Assembly (NCBI RefSeq): GCF_003148495.1
Contig: NZ_QGGH01000007.1
Coordinates: forward strand, 124,001-188,000
Source: Mesorhizobium loti
GTDB taxonomy: Bacteria > Pseudomonadota > Alphaproteobacteria > Rhizobiales > Rhizobiaceae
Length of the DNA: 64,000 nt
Direction of reading: 5' to 3'
Notes under the pieces: generated by a model
The model's input: the letters and a program-made list of their open reading frames with translations, nothing else
The model's database searches: none
Told to the model about the DNA's origin: nothing
Translations under genes and position numbers: made by a program
In this document: piece by piece, positions 55,969-64,000 of the stretch
Layout: each line of letters begins with the position of its first letter
Position numbering within the stretch: the first letter of the stretch is position 1

Positions 55969-56520
55969 ATGCTAGAAGTCTATTTCTTGAGATGCAGACG
56001 CTTCATAGCATTGGGTGTCATCTGGGCGATGACATTTCTAGGTTCACCTAACGCATATTCTAAAACTACTATTGATAACAATGGGGACTGCAACGCTAAT
56101 GTTTCTGGCAGCGGAAACACTGTAATTGTAAAATGTGCACCCGGGGAAAAGAGTTCGCAAGCCGACCATCTCATAATTGTTACATCTGATGCGATGAACG
56201 TAGTCGATTTTCCGAACATAAATCCCAGTATGATTAACCCCTTCCTTAGCACATACTCTGTGGATATCGACGATGAGGAAGTGATCTCCAGCCCATTAAA
56301 TACCCCATTTGAAGATGCCACCTTGCACAAGAGTGATGGTGATTACTCCTTCAAGATGGAGCTCGATTTCGTTTTCGTGAACGGTTTCCAGGCTCAAGCC
56401 CACTGCTCTGGCATTCTCAAAGTCCACGCTAGCGCCGCGCTTATTCCTCGAATGCTAGTACTGGCAAATCCGGCCGGCCGGGTAGCTGCTCAAACCTGCA
56501 GGTTCGACATTCGACCGTGA
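55969..56520 (+). CDS. Exported protein of unknown function with GNxNVxGSGNTV segment
   Basis: A 183-residue protein with a signal peptide (FIALGVIWAMTFLGSPNAYS). The mature N-terminus reads DNNGDCNANVSGSGNTVIVKC, similar to the tail of the preceding peptidase. The rest is a beta-rich domain with paired cysteines (AHCSGIL, QTCRFDI). It starts one base after the peptidase stop. No family is recognised. Co-transcription with a lysozyme and a peptidase suggests it works with them outside the cell, possibly as inhibitor, chaperone or surface anchor. Confidence 0.75.
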   Translation: MLEVYFLRCRRFIALGVIWAMTFLGSPNAYSKTTIDNNGDCNANVSGSGNTVIVKCAPGEKSSQADHLIIVTSDAMNVVDFPNINPSMINPFLSTYSVDIDDEEVISSPLNTPFEDATLHKSDGDYSFKMELDFVFVNGFQAQAHCSGILKVHASAALIPRMLVLANPAGRVAAQTCRFDIRP

Positions 56521-56823
56521 CAACATTTGTTGGCCAGCGCGCTTCCAGCGCCTGCCCGGCTTCCAGTGCCGTCCGCGTCGCGAGCGCGCGGACGTTGCTG
56601 CCAAGTGCGACGCGCCTGACGGCATCGCCGGCGTTGGTCACGAGGCCGGCCAACCGACGGGGGATCAGATCGGGTCGCGCCAGGCTGGACAACAGCGAGC
56701 CATCCCCAAGGCTGTCGGATATCTGCCGATTGAACTCGGTCGCGCTGCCTTGCGCTCGGCGCCGCATCGTTCCTTGCAACACGTCGATTAGCTCGCTCAT
56801 CCGGTCTGCAAGGCTACGACGGA

Positions 56824-57351
56824 GTGACCATTGACGATCTCGTCGCAGGCATAGGTGTGGGACGGCCAAGCCTGTATTCCGTCTTAGGCGACAAGCGGGC
56901 GATATTCCTGCGCGCCCTTCGAGCCTATGCCGAAGCGAAGGGCGCCCGCGCTGCGCAGACGCTCTTCTCGCCGACGACCGTTCGCGATTCGCTCGCGGGC
57001 TTCGTGAGGCACGCCGTAGAAAGTGCGACCGAGGAAGGACAAGCGCCGGGGTATCTTCTGCTGTGCGTTGCGCCGCTCGTGGACGATGCCGAGGTCCGGA
57101 AGTTCCTCAAGGACACCGTAGCTGGCGGTATGGCGCTGGTAGAACGGCGATTCTACGACGCGATCAGCACGGGAGAGGTACCATCTGACTTTCCGGTATC
57201 CGCGCGTGCGAGCCAGTTCCTCGACTTGTCGCGCGGTCTCACCATGCGTGCGCAGATGGGCATGACGCGCAAGACGCTTCTGAAGGATGCCGAGGAAGCG
57301 GCCGACTTGGTGCTGTTGCCGCGGCGCGGAAATGCGGCGCCAGAATGTTGA
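56824..57351 (+). pseudogene. TetR-family regulator, 5'-truncated
   Basis: The frame encodes the second half of a TetR HTH (YDGVTIDDLVAGIGVGRPSLYSVLGDKRAIFLRALRAYAE) and a full C-terminal domain, 175 residues in all from a GTG. The first HTH helices, usually ~25 residues, are missing: the upstream in-frame sequence reads unrelated residues. DNA binding should be lost or altered. The region just upstream (56520-56800) shows an unrelated Ala/Arg-rich frame on the minus strand, consistent with a junction. Confidence 0.65.
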
Positions 57352-57576
57352 TGTCGCGCTTCATGCCGAAGCGCACCGTCTTCGCCTTGGCACTCTTGGA
57401 GTCCTTTTAGTCCGTCACGCTCATCATCTGTCAGGCTGTCCGGTTGCGCGCAGTGCACACTTCACTGGCGTGGGGAGCAGTCGAGAATTCCACCATTTGG
57501 GGATAGAGCTGGCGCTTATGTTGCCTTTGGCTCATGCCCGGGTCCGATCGATACGAGCTGAAGTGGACCGGAACTC

Positions 57577-59094
57577 TCACACATCTCGTTGCGACGAGAT
57601 CGCCTGGTCCTCGCCAGCGGCGACGGTCTGATCGCTCAGCAGGGTGAGCCCGGCGTCTTCAAGCACACGGACGGCGGCAAAGCTGCTGTGCCCGTCGATG
57701 AAGCGGCGCTGGACGAGCGAGGTCGGCAATCCGGCAAGATGAAGAAGCAACGCGTGATAGAGGACGCTGAGCGCCGAACTCAGCAGCTGGATGTCGTCAA
57801 CAAAGGCATCGTAATCACCAGGTGCTCGTCTTCCGCCGAAGTGGGAGACGTCGTTGCGCCGCTTTGCGCATCGCTCAGCGAAGGTTTTCAGCTGCCCCAG
57901 CTGAAATTCAAGTGGCAGGGTGGCGAGAAGTTGAGCGATCCTGGTGGCAAGCGAAGGCTCATCGCTCTGCGGCAGCCACCGCTCAGCCCAGTCGCGATCC
58001 TTTTTCGTTGCGATCGCGTCTAAAATGCGCTGCACCTTGGCAACGAGATTCGGATGGGTCGCGGGCGCCGGATAGAGCGTGCGATGCAGTGCTTCCAGAC
58101 CCCACACGAGACTGGCGAAGCGGTGCTCTGGGTACATCACTTGACCTCGCCGGTTGCCGAGGTAGAGGTGCACGCCGGGACCGAACCTGTCGTAGAGACC
58201 CAGCCAGTTCTCGAGGACCGCGCCGAATGGTTCCCGGCACAAGCCGAAGCTGGCGAAACACTGATCCCAAATCACCGGCTCCGGTCCGCGCCGGGCCCGT
58301 CGGTAATAAAGCCGCACAGGTGGGCTCTTTCGGGTCCGGCGGAGGATGGGGAACGGCACGCCTCGATTGCTGTCCGTCAGCAAGATCAGCAAATCCTGGA
58401 TTTTCGACGTCAGATCGATGGCATCGTGGGCAGTCAGCGTCCGCTTTGAGCGCAGCAAGCGCAACGAGGCCCGTTCCTGCCAGGCCACTTCGCGCATCTT
58501 GGGAGCATGGGGGCCGTCAATCCAGCGGGCCAATTCGAGCGTTTGTCCTTTCAGGCTCCAGCGTTGTGCAGCGGGACTTCGGTAAGTGGCTGAGACGGTG
58601 CGCTCGGTTTTCCTGACCTTTATGCTCCTCAAAACAAGCCAATCCTCAAGACCGTCGAGAGGTATGTCGAGCCGCGAGAACCGCAGGACTTTCTCCGCGT
58701 TAAACCGATCGTGAGAGATCAGACATTGGCTAGCGAGATAGGCCTCGGTGGATGGTCCGTCCGTATGGGTATTGCCACCGTTCCTGGACAGTCCTCCGAG
58801 CCACACCCGCTCATCTGTCCCGGTAAGCACCCCCGCCACGCTGCCCTCGACAGGACCCTGGTGAAACAACCGCGAGACACGATCCACGGGATCTGGCCGG
58901 CCGAGCGGGGCATCCAATTCCAGGTCGATCCGACCGGTCTCGGACACCCGCAGCACGCCCGGGACGCTGGTGGGGTGCGCGAAATGTGTATCCGGCACCA
59001 CCAGCTCAGACTGCCAGAAGAAGCCGCGGCTTTCGACTAGGTAGGGAGGCATTCTCGGTTCAATCCATCGACGGGAGCCCAACACCCGCTCCAC
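57577..59094 (-). CDS. ApeA-like HEPN-domain protein (probable anti-phage defence RNase)
   Basis: A 505-residue protein. The N-terminal ~280 residues fit the ApeA N-terminal domain 1 type (PPYLVESRGFFWQSELVVPDTHFAHPTSVPGVLRV). The C-terminal part (~300-480) is a helical HEPN domain with the RNase motif R-x4-H: Arg413-NDVS-His418. ApeA-type proteins cause abortive infection, probably by cutting RNA. Start is a GTG at 59094 or ATG at 59052. It begins 20 bp after the end of the MBL-fold gene, so the two look cotranscribed. The assignment to ApeA is from recall of the family, not a search. Confidence 0.75.
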   Translation of the reverse strand: MERVLGSRRWIEPRMPPYLVESRGFFWQSELVVPDTHFAHPTSVPGVLRVSETGRIDLELDAPLGRPDPVDRVSRLFHQGPVEGSVAGVLTGTDERVWLGGLSRNGGNTHTDGPSTEAYLASQCLISHDRFNAEKVLRFSRLDIPLDGLEDWLVLRSIKVRKTERTVSATYRSPAAQRWSLKGQTLELARWIDGPHAPKMREVAWQERASLRLLRSKRTLTAHDAIDLTSKIQDLLILLTDSNRGVPFPILRRTRKSPPVRLYYRRARRGPEPVIWDQCFASFGLCREPFGAVLENWLGLYDRFGPGVHLYLGNRRGQVMYPEHRFASLVWGLEALHRTLYPAPATHPNLVAKVQRILDAIATKKDRDWAERWLPQSDEPSLATRIAQLLATLPLEFQLGQLKTFAERCAKRRNDVSHFGGRRAPGDYDAFVDDIQLLSSALSVLYHALLLHLAGLPTSLVQRRFIDGHSSFAAVRVLEDAGLTLLSDQTVAAGEDQAISSQRDV

Positions 59095-59114
59095 AACAGG
59101 GTGTGACTCCGCAG

Positions 59115-60330
59115 CTATCTCGCATTGTAGGCCCTGTAGTCCATCGTGACGGTCGAGCCAAGCTCCTCGGTCACCGACACCAGGCGAGTTCCGGCGGCCG
59201 CCACAACCGCGTCGCCGGGGTGCTTTTTACTGCCTGTGCGGACATGCGCGACGAGGATGGCCTCGGGACAAAGCATCTGAAATGCTGCATCGGAATTCCT
59301 ATCCGAGCCATGGTGCGGCAGTGCGAGCACCTGGACGCGGGCAATCGCTAAAGTCGGCAGGCTCGAGCAGCTCGGCGTCGCCGGTGTTTAGCCAGGCGGC
59401 CTCGGAGCCGCTTGTAGACCACCAATTCGGTCGATGGATGCGCCAGTGATAATTCATATCGGCGCTCACCACCGGGGTGCTTAGCAACGACAGCGACGCG
59501 CGGTTCGAAGAACCGACATATTGCTTGTAGATGCTGCGGAGCCCGGCCCGACCCGCGGGAGTCCGCGCGTGACGGGCCACAGCATAAGCCAATGCGCCCA
59601 ACCCAGGCTGAGGCGATCCTGCGAGCGTGGTTCCAACCAACTGTTCGATGTCTTTGATTATGCCGGACAACGCATAAGGCTGAATGGGTGCACGATAGGG
59701 CTTAAGACGCAGTCCAACGGTACGGGCATGCAGCACAATTTCGCAAACACCACCCTCGATAATTTCGGTTCGGACCGGTGATATCGACGCACCGACCACC
59801 ATTTGGGGGGCCACCACCGGCGACGGTGACGGTGTGATCACTATATACCAGCCACGTTCGTCTTTGGGACGATCCGGCTCACCGCCCTCCGAAATGCCTC
59901 CTCCTCCATCGGCATCACCGCTGCGCAAAAAGATGACGCGGTCTGCTCCACGAGAGCCGAAAAAGCCGGCCGGATCCGCGGCCAGATCAAACAGTGCCCG
60001 GTCAAGATTGTCGCGGGCGATTTCGTGTAGAAGTAGGTAGGCGAATTCGCGTTCGTTCAGATACGGCACCATCACGTTGTTGACCACCGTGCGGCTCATG
60101 ATTCTGTCGAGACCGCTTACATGGTCGGTGTCGAAATGCGACACAAACAACCAGTCGAGTGCCATCGGCGATCGACGGGCCCAGGCGGTGAGGTACTCAT
60201 CGAATCTGGCGGTCCGCCGCGAACCGCAGTCGAAGGCCCAGTTGAATGTTCCTTCGCCAGGAACCTCGAGGTGGCCCGTGTGGAAGCCGCCATGGCCCAC
60301 CGCGTGCTGAATCCATTTTACCCTGAGCAT
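59115..60330 (-). pseudogene. ComEC-type metallo-beta-lactamase-fold hydrolase, frameshifted
   Basis: The main frame (60330 to 59299) holds the MBL metal site SHFDTDHVSGL and NTGDAELLEPADF; the rest of the fold, with ALPHHGSDRNSDAAF and PEAILVAHVRTGSKKHP, lies in another frame that ends at 59115. A one-base shift near 59340-59352 would rejoin them (ADFS to IARVQVLALPHHGS). All ComEC-like metal motifs are present across the two frames, so this is a recent break, a sequencing error or a recoding site. The ATG has AAGGGTG upstream. It is probably the first gene of an operon with the ApeA-like gene. Confidence 0.7.
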
Positions 60331-60394
60331 GCAGCACCCTTAGAGTCAACGATCTGCCTCGGTCAGCCTTTATTCTATCCAATTCCGCTGCTGC

Positions 60395-60414
60395 ATAGCT
60401 AAGTTATTAGCTAT
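60395..60414. promoter_or_regulatory. Perfect dyad in the MBL/DUF2235 divergent promoter
   Basis: ATAGCTAA and TTAGCTAT form an exact 8-bp inverted repeat around GTTA. It sits in the AT-rich 175-bp gap between two divergent genes, a likely operator for one or both. Confidence 0.5.
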
Positions 60415-60505
60415 CAACTGATTTAATAAACACGCGGTAGTAAAAGGCGTGACTTCGCCGTCAAGGTGGCCTTGATCAAAAGGTCCACTGCAGGGAGGGG
60501 AACTC

Positions 60506-61660
60506 GTGGGAAATCCAAAACGACTGGCTGTCTTTCTGGACGGAACCTGGAACACGTTGGGCGACAATACCAATGTCTGGCGCCTGAAATCCCTTTGCGA
60601 TCCGGACGATCCGCTGCAGCTGGTCTACTACAGCTCTGGTGTCGGCACCCAACTGGGAGAAAAGATCAGGGGCGGGCTCTTCGGCTATGGCCTCGATCAC
60701 GAGATCACCGACGCCTATGAATGGCTGATCGACCACTTCAACGATGGCGATCAGCTCTACATCTTCGGGTTCAGCCGGGGCGCCTACACGGCGCGGAGTC
60801 TCTCAGGCTTCATTTCAAAATGCGGCCTGCTCAGGCCGGGATCGCCGCTGTCGGTCTCCCAGCTTTATGGCCGTTACCGGCGTCGAACCGACAAAACAAT
60901 TCGCGACCTCGCGGCTGCAGGAGGGGCAAGCCAGACTTTGTCTTTGGAGGAGCAATGGGTGCTGCGCTACTCCAAGCCGATCAATATTGAGTTCGTAGGC
61001 GTGTGGGACACTGTCGGATCTCTCGGCATTCCTGTCGGCAAAAGGCGCAATATCGAGAAATATCGGTTCCTTGAGACCCATCTCCGGCTAAGCAATGTAA
61101 ACGCCTATCAGGCGTTGGCCGTCGACGAACATCGCGCCTCCTTTGCCCCGACGCTGTGGACCAGGACAGACGTGATTGGCGGTTCCAATCCCGCGCCGGC
61201 CAGACCTATGGCAAACGTAGAGCAGCGATGGTTCGTGGGGGCGCATGCAAATGTGGGAGGAGGTTATGCAAGCGATTTGCTGGCCCAGATTCCTCTGAAG
61301 TGGCTTATGACGAAAGCGCAAGCCCATGGCCTGAAATTCCGAGCGGATGTCGACGTCGAGGGAGACAACGCGCTTCCGCCCATCACAGATTCATACGCGG
61401 GGTTCCTCGGAGGTATCTACCGATGGTTCAGCAGTCCCTACTACCGGCCGATCGGCGCAGCCGCCCAGATCGGCACCGGCTCTACGACGTCGACGATCAA
61501 CGAGACCGTCGATAAGAGTGTTTTCGATCGCTGGCAGGCCGACACCTCCTACCGACCCCAAAACTTGCAGGAATGGGCTAAGAGGGTCGGAGTTGATCCA
61601 TCCGGGATTACCCAGTCGGTCCTCGCCGCCGATCCGACGATCGTCGCGCCGGTTGCGTAA
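60506..61660 (+). CDS. DUF2235 alpha/beta-hydrolase (phospholipase-like)
   Basis: A 384-residue DUF2235 protein. The serine nucleophile is in FGFSRGAYTARSL (Ser90), and candidate triad partners are Asp168 (VGVWDTVGSLG) and His247 (WFVGAHANVGGGY). The N-terminus LAVFLDGTWNT is the family hallmark. The family includes Tle1-type phospholipases, but no type VI secretion genes are near. It starts at GTG 60506 after GGGAGGGG. It is divergent from the MBL/ApeA pair, so it might be a membrane-acting effector of the same island, which is speculation. Confidence 0.85.
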   Translation: MGNPKRLAVFLDGTWNTLGDNTNVWRLKSLCDPDDPLQLVYYSSGVGTQLGEKIRGGLFGYGLDHEITDAYEWLIDHFNDGDQLYIFGFSRGAYTARSLSGFISKCGLLRPGSPLSVSQLYGRYRRRTDKTIRDLAAAGGASQTLSLEEQWVLRYSKPINIEFVGVWDTVGSLGIPVGKRRNIEKYRFLETHLRLSNVNAYQALAVDEHRASFAPTLWTRTDVIGGSNPAPARPMANVEQRWFVGAHANVGGGYASDLLAQIPLKWLMTKAQAHGLKFRADVDVEGDNALPPITDSYAGFLGGIYRWFSSPYYRPIGAAAQIGTGSTTSTINETVDKSVFDRWQADTSYRPQNLQEWAKRVGVDPSGITQSVLAADPTIVAPVA

Positions 61661-61798
61661 ATCGTGCGCAGAGGGGCTTTGGTACCCTACTTCCCGGTCT
61701 TCAGCGTTTCATTCAGTTCCGCAGCCAGATGCAGACCGCCTAAAGCCAGTTGCTGCATAACGAGGGGATGGAACTTGTCAAAATACGCTTATCCAGGA

Positions 61799-62179
61799 TC
61801 ACGGGCCGACCAATATCGACTTTAACGGAGTTCCTGCCGGCAAGGCCTGATACGCGGCCTCGGCTTGCCGATGGCACTCGGCAAGCCATTTTTCCGGTGT
61901 GTCGTCGGCCAGCAGGTCGGCCGCGAACGTCGGAATCAGCTTCTCGGCCTCGGCGGCTGCCATCCCCCAGTCGTAGCATTTGAAGGTGATGAGGTCGGTG
62001 TCCCAGACGGAATGGAAAGTCGTGAAATCTCTGAACGTCGAGTTGTCGGGCGCGGGCTGGGTGACGTTGAAGGTCACCGTCAGGGTGTTTCCTCCCTGGT
62101 CTTTCTGGCTTCGATCAACGCGCTGAACGCAATGCAGGGGCAGGGCAAGGTCGCCCGTCAGGTGGATCACAAAGGCCAA
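61799..62179 (-). pseudogene. S1/P1-type nuclease fragment
   Basis: Reads FVIHLTGDLALPLHCVQRVDR, GGNTLTVTF and TTFHSVWDTDLI, the central zinc-ligand region of S1/P1 nucleases. The N-terminal half, including the first-residue Trp ligand, is absent and a stop lies three codons upstream. The C-terminus is also short. It is a decayed fragment. Confidence 0.65.
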
Positions 62180-62390
62180 GGCCTTTCAACGGGATTCGTC
62201 ATCCTTCGTCGCATCGGACAATATCGCTTAAACCCGAGAAGGTCGAACACTCTAGGCCACTCAAACGGGTTGCGGACAGTTCTATCCCAAACAACCGACG
62301 CAAGTATCAATGACCACCGTCTAGCTCCTCGCTTTTGGTCGCCTCAGATACAGCCCTTGTAACCCGCAGACGCCTTATAATCGCGTCATA

Positions 62391-64000
62391 TCACGCAGAG
62401 AGAAATCCGGTAGATCGCAGTTCATCCTCGATCTTCGAGAAGGCGATCCGCGCCTGCACAAATTGGTCGTTGGTAATTTGCCCGGAATGTGCCTCGTTTG
62501 TACGGACAACTCGAATTGCTTCCAAATAGAATTCGAACTCGTTCTTCGTAATTGAGAAAAGATTCTCGAACACGCTCCATTTGGCTATAATCATTTTTGC
62601 CAGATCGCTTAGATTGAGATCGATGGAATTCGGTTGAAGCGCCCCCGAAAAGCCCCGGTCAGTTACCCGCTTTAGGCTCTGTCCCGAAAGGATGGATATT
62701 GCCTCCTGCTGCGCCTTTTTTCCAAAACTCGCCGTAAACATCGCCAGAATAAGCCGCCTAATAGCGGGCTCGATGGTCGCTCTGCGGGCGGCAACCTCCA
62801 CCATTCGCTCCTCGTTCGTCTTTACCAATCTCACATACTTGGACTTCTTTCGTAGATGGTCACGGACTGACTCGATTCGGAAGAAATAGCCGTCACGTCC
62901 CTTGGCAATCAGGCCATATCCAATAAGATGGCTCGTGAGCGATGTGTCCTGCGCAAATGAATTGAATAGATCTATGTCGTCGTTGGCCAATGAATTCAAC
63001 ATAACATATTCGTCCGGGAAATCCCGTATAAGTACATCTAGTATCATTTCTGTGTAATTCGCATAATTTACCTCAAAATCTAGTTTTGCCTTGTCGTACA
63101 TTGACTTGTCAACCTCGACAGGCCTCGCCATATTGGCATTTCTGTTGATTATAGAACAGATATGCCTGACCAGATACGGATGGCCGCCAAAGTCATCGTG
63201 CAATTTGGAACACACGACATCATTGAATTGAAGCCCCATATAAAGACCCAACTTTTTTACCATCTCCGATGTCTGGCTGTGGTCAAATCCTGGAATGTAT
63301 TCGATCGGGACACCGTTGAATATCGGATTATCATGCCCTTCAATAAACGCACTCTCTATGCATTGAGAATTTGTACCAATCAGAGAGAAGGAAAACACGC
63401 CTGTGTGACGCTGAAATGCGGAACGTATAGCCTGCCAGAATAATATGAAATCAGTTCCGGATGACCAGTGCGGCGACGACCCAGTCTTGGGTGAAATTCG
63501 CTCAACTTCGTCAAAAGCAACTATAATGGGAGATCGCTTGAGAGCCAAAAAGAGCGTTTTTATATCGTCAAAAAATTGATCCGACGCGTTCAGCTCTGTA
63601 TATTTGCTCTCGTCAATCAAATTGTGCTTCAAGCTATATTTTATTGTCGTCTGGCGTAGAATGTAGGGCAGCAATTGAAACCATCGGCGCTGATGTACGG
63701 ATGGGTTCTGACAATCTATTGAGACAAACGTTTGACCGTTCAGCCTACTCGCTCGTTCCAATCCAAAAATTATGGATGTTTTACCGCTTCTACGGAGACC
63801 GAATAAAGCAGAATTTTCATTTGAGCGGTGTCTCGACAGAATGCTATTTATAAGATCGGTGCGCCCAAAAAAGTATGTGTCGCGCTTGAGCGGGCTTTCG
63901 AACGCAAATAGGTCTCGTGAGAAAAAGTGCTGTCGAAACCTGTTTATAATAAGCGACTTATCTCTATTGTTTATCAATTCATAATAGGTAAATGGTATTA
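62391..64000 (-). CDS. P-loop ATPase with C-terminal HEPN-like domain (5' end outside window)
   Basis: At least 528 residues; the frame continues to the window edge (reading PFTYYELINNRDKS before a TTG at 63977), so the N-terminus may lie outside. The ATPase has Walker A GLRRSGKTS (about residues 60-68) and Walker B SPIIVAFDEVERI, plus a helical lid, as in ORC/STAND-type ATPases. The C-terminal ~120 residues are helical with R-x4-H (Arg492-TNEA-His497), a HEPN RNase-like motif similar to Swt1-type HEPN. The DNA is AT-rich compared with the core genes. An ATPase sensor joined to a HEPN effector suggests a defence protein. Confidence 0.7.
   Translation of the reverse strand, partial: IPFTYYELINNRDKSLIINRFRQHFFSRDLFAFESPLKRDTYFFGRTDLINSILSRHRSNENSALFGLRRSGKTSIIFGLERASRLNGQTFVSIDCQNPSVHQRRWFQLLPYILRQTTIKYSLKHNLIDESKYTELNASDQFFDDIKTLFLALKRSPIIVAFDEVERISPKTGSSPHWSSGTDFILFWQAIRSAFQRHTGVFSFSLIGTNSQCIESAFIEGHDNPIFNGVPIEYIPGFDHSQTSEMVKKLGLYMGLQFNDVVCSKLHDDFGGHPYLVRHICSIINRNANMARPVEVDKSMYDKAKLDFEVNYANYTEMILDVLIRDFPDEYVMLNSLANDDIDLFNSFAQDTSLTSHLIGYGLIAKGRDGYFFRIESVRDHLRKKSKYVRLVKTNEERMVEVAARRATIEPAIRRLILAMFTASFGKKAQQEAISILSGQSLKRVTDRGFSGALQPNSIDLNLSDLAKMIIAKWSVFENLFSITKNEFEFYLEAIRVVRTNEAHSGQITNDQFVQARIAFSKIEDELRSTGFLSA

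Noticed and set aside
56441..56869. 142-residue minus-strand frame between the lysozyme operon and the TetR fragment
   Set aside because: It overlaps the ends of two better-supported frames and has no recognised motif; it could be a gene remnant at a junction, but I cannot support it as a gene.
60506..61660. Type VI secretion effector locus
   Set aside because: DUF2235 alone is not enough; no VgrG, Hcp, PAAR or immunity-like gene lies beside it.

Overview
The window is chromosomal DNA from a high-GC alphaproteobacterium of the order Hyphomicrobiales (Rhizobiales), most likely Mesorhizobium or a close relative. The clues are a RirA-type iron regulator, HmuP, a MucR/Ros-family regulator, a phasin, a large PutA and a haem-uptake locus arranged as in rhizobia. 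This is inferred from gene families only; there is no rRNA gene to confirm it.

Left part, 1-35 kb (core-like genes). The 3' end of putA is followed by a complete haem-iron locus. On the minus strand lie an outer-membrane haem receptor, a small exported protein, TonB and an IsdG-type haem monooxygenase. Diverging from them are hmuP-hmuS-hmuT-hmuU-hmuV. A TGA-N9-TCA iron-responsive box lies in the shared promoter region, and rirA, the regulator expected to read it, lies directly after hmuV. Together these genes import haem, carry it across the inner membrane, open the ring to release iron, and switch the set on under iron starvation. Next come a DUF445 membrane protein, a phasin, a MaoC hydratase, an MFS exporter with a divergent LysR regulator, a MocR regulator with a divergent EamA transporter, a zinc alcohol dehydrogenase, a fumarylacetoacetate hydrolase/maleylacetoacetate isomerase pair, a signalling trio (LuxR response regulator, hybrid histidine kinase, FIST sensor), a form II coxSLM molybdenum hydroxylase operon, an acyltransferase, a CutC/GNAT/SRPBCC group and several small stress or secreted proteins.

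Middle, 36-53 kb. A degenerate stretch with an AbiEi-like fragment and a MucR-family regulator leads into a type I secretion locus: HlyB-like ABC exporter, HlyD-like adaptor, a small AT-rich membrane protein and one giant (about 3,366 residues) calcium-type repeat/RTX protein as the probable substrate. The giant gene contains an internal duplication of exactly seven repeats (2 x 1,158 bp) and three tandem ~200-residue RTX modules.

Right part, 53-64 kb (accessory). Just after the RTX gene lie a decayed serine recombinase tail and a tRNA-Arg-like 3' fragment, which look like an integration scar. Beyond them are a tightly packed operon for a secreted T4-type lysozyme, a secreted HExxH peptidase and an unknown exported protein; a truncated TetR gene; and a defence-island-like segment. 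That segment holds an ApeA-like HEPN protein behind a frameshifted ComEC-type metallo-beta-lactamase-fold gene, a divergent DUF2235 hydrolase, an S1/P1 nuclease fragment, and a P-loop ATPase with a HEPN-like C-terminus that runs off the window end. Two copies of a ~150-bp palindromic intergenic repeat, each starting on the stop codon of a gene, lie in the left part.
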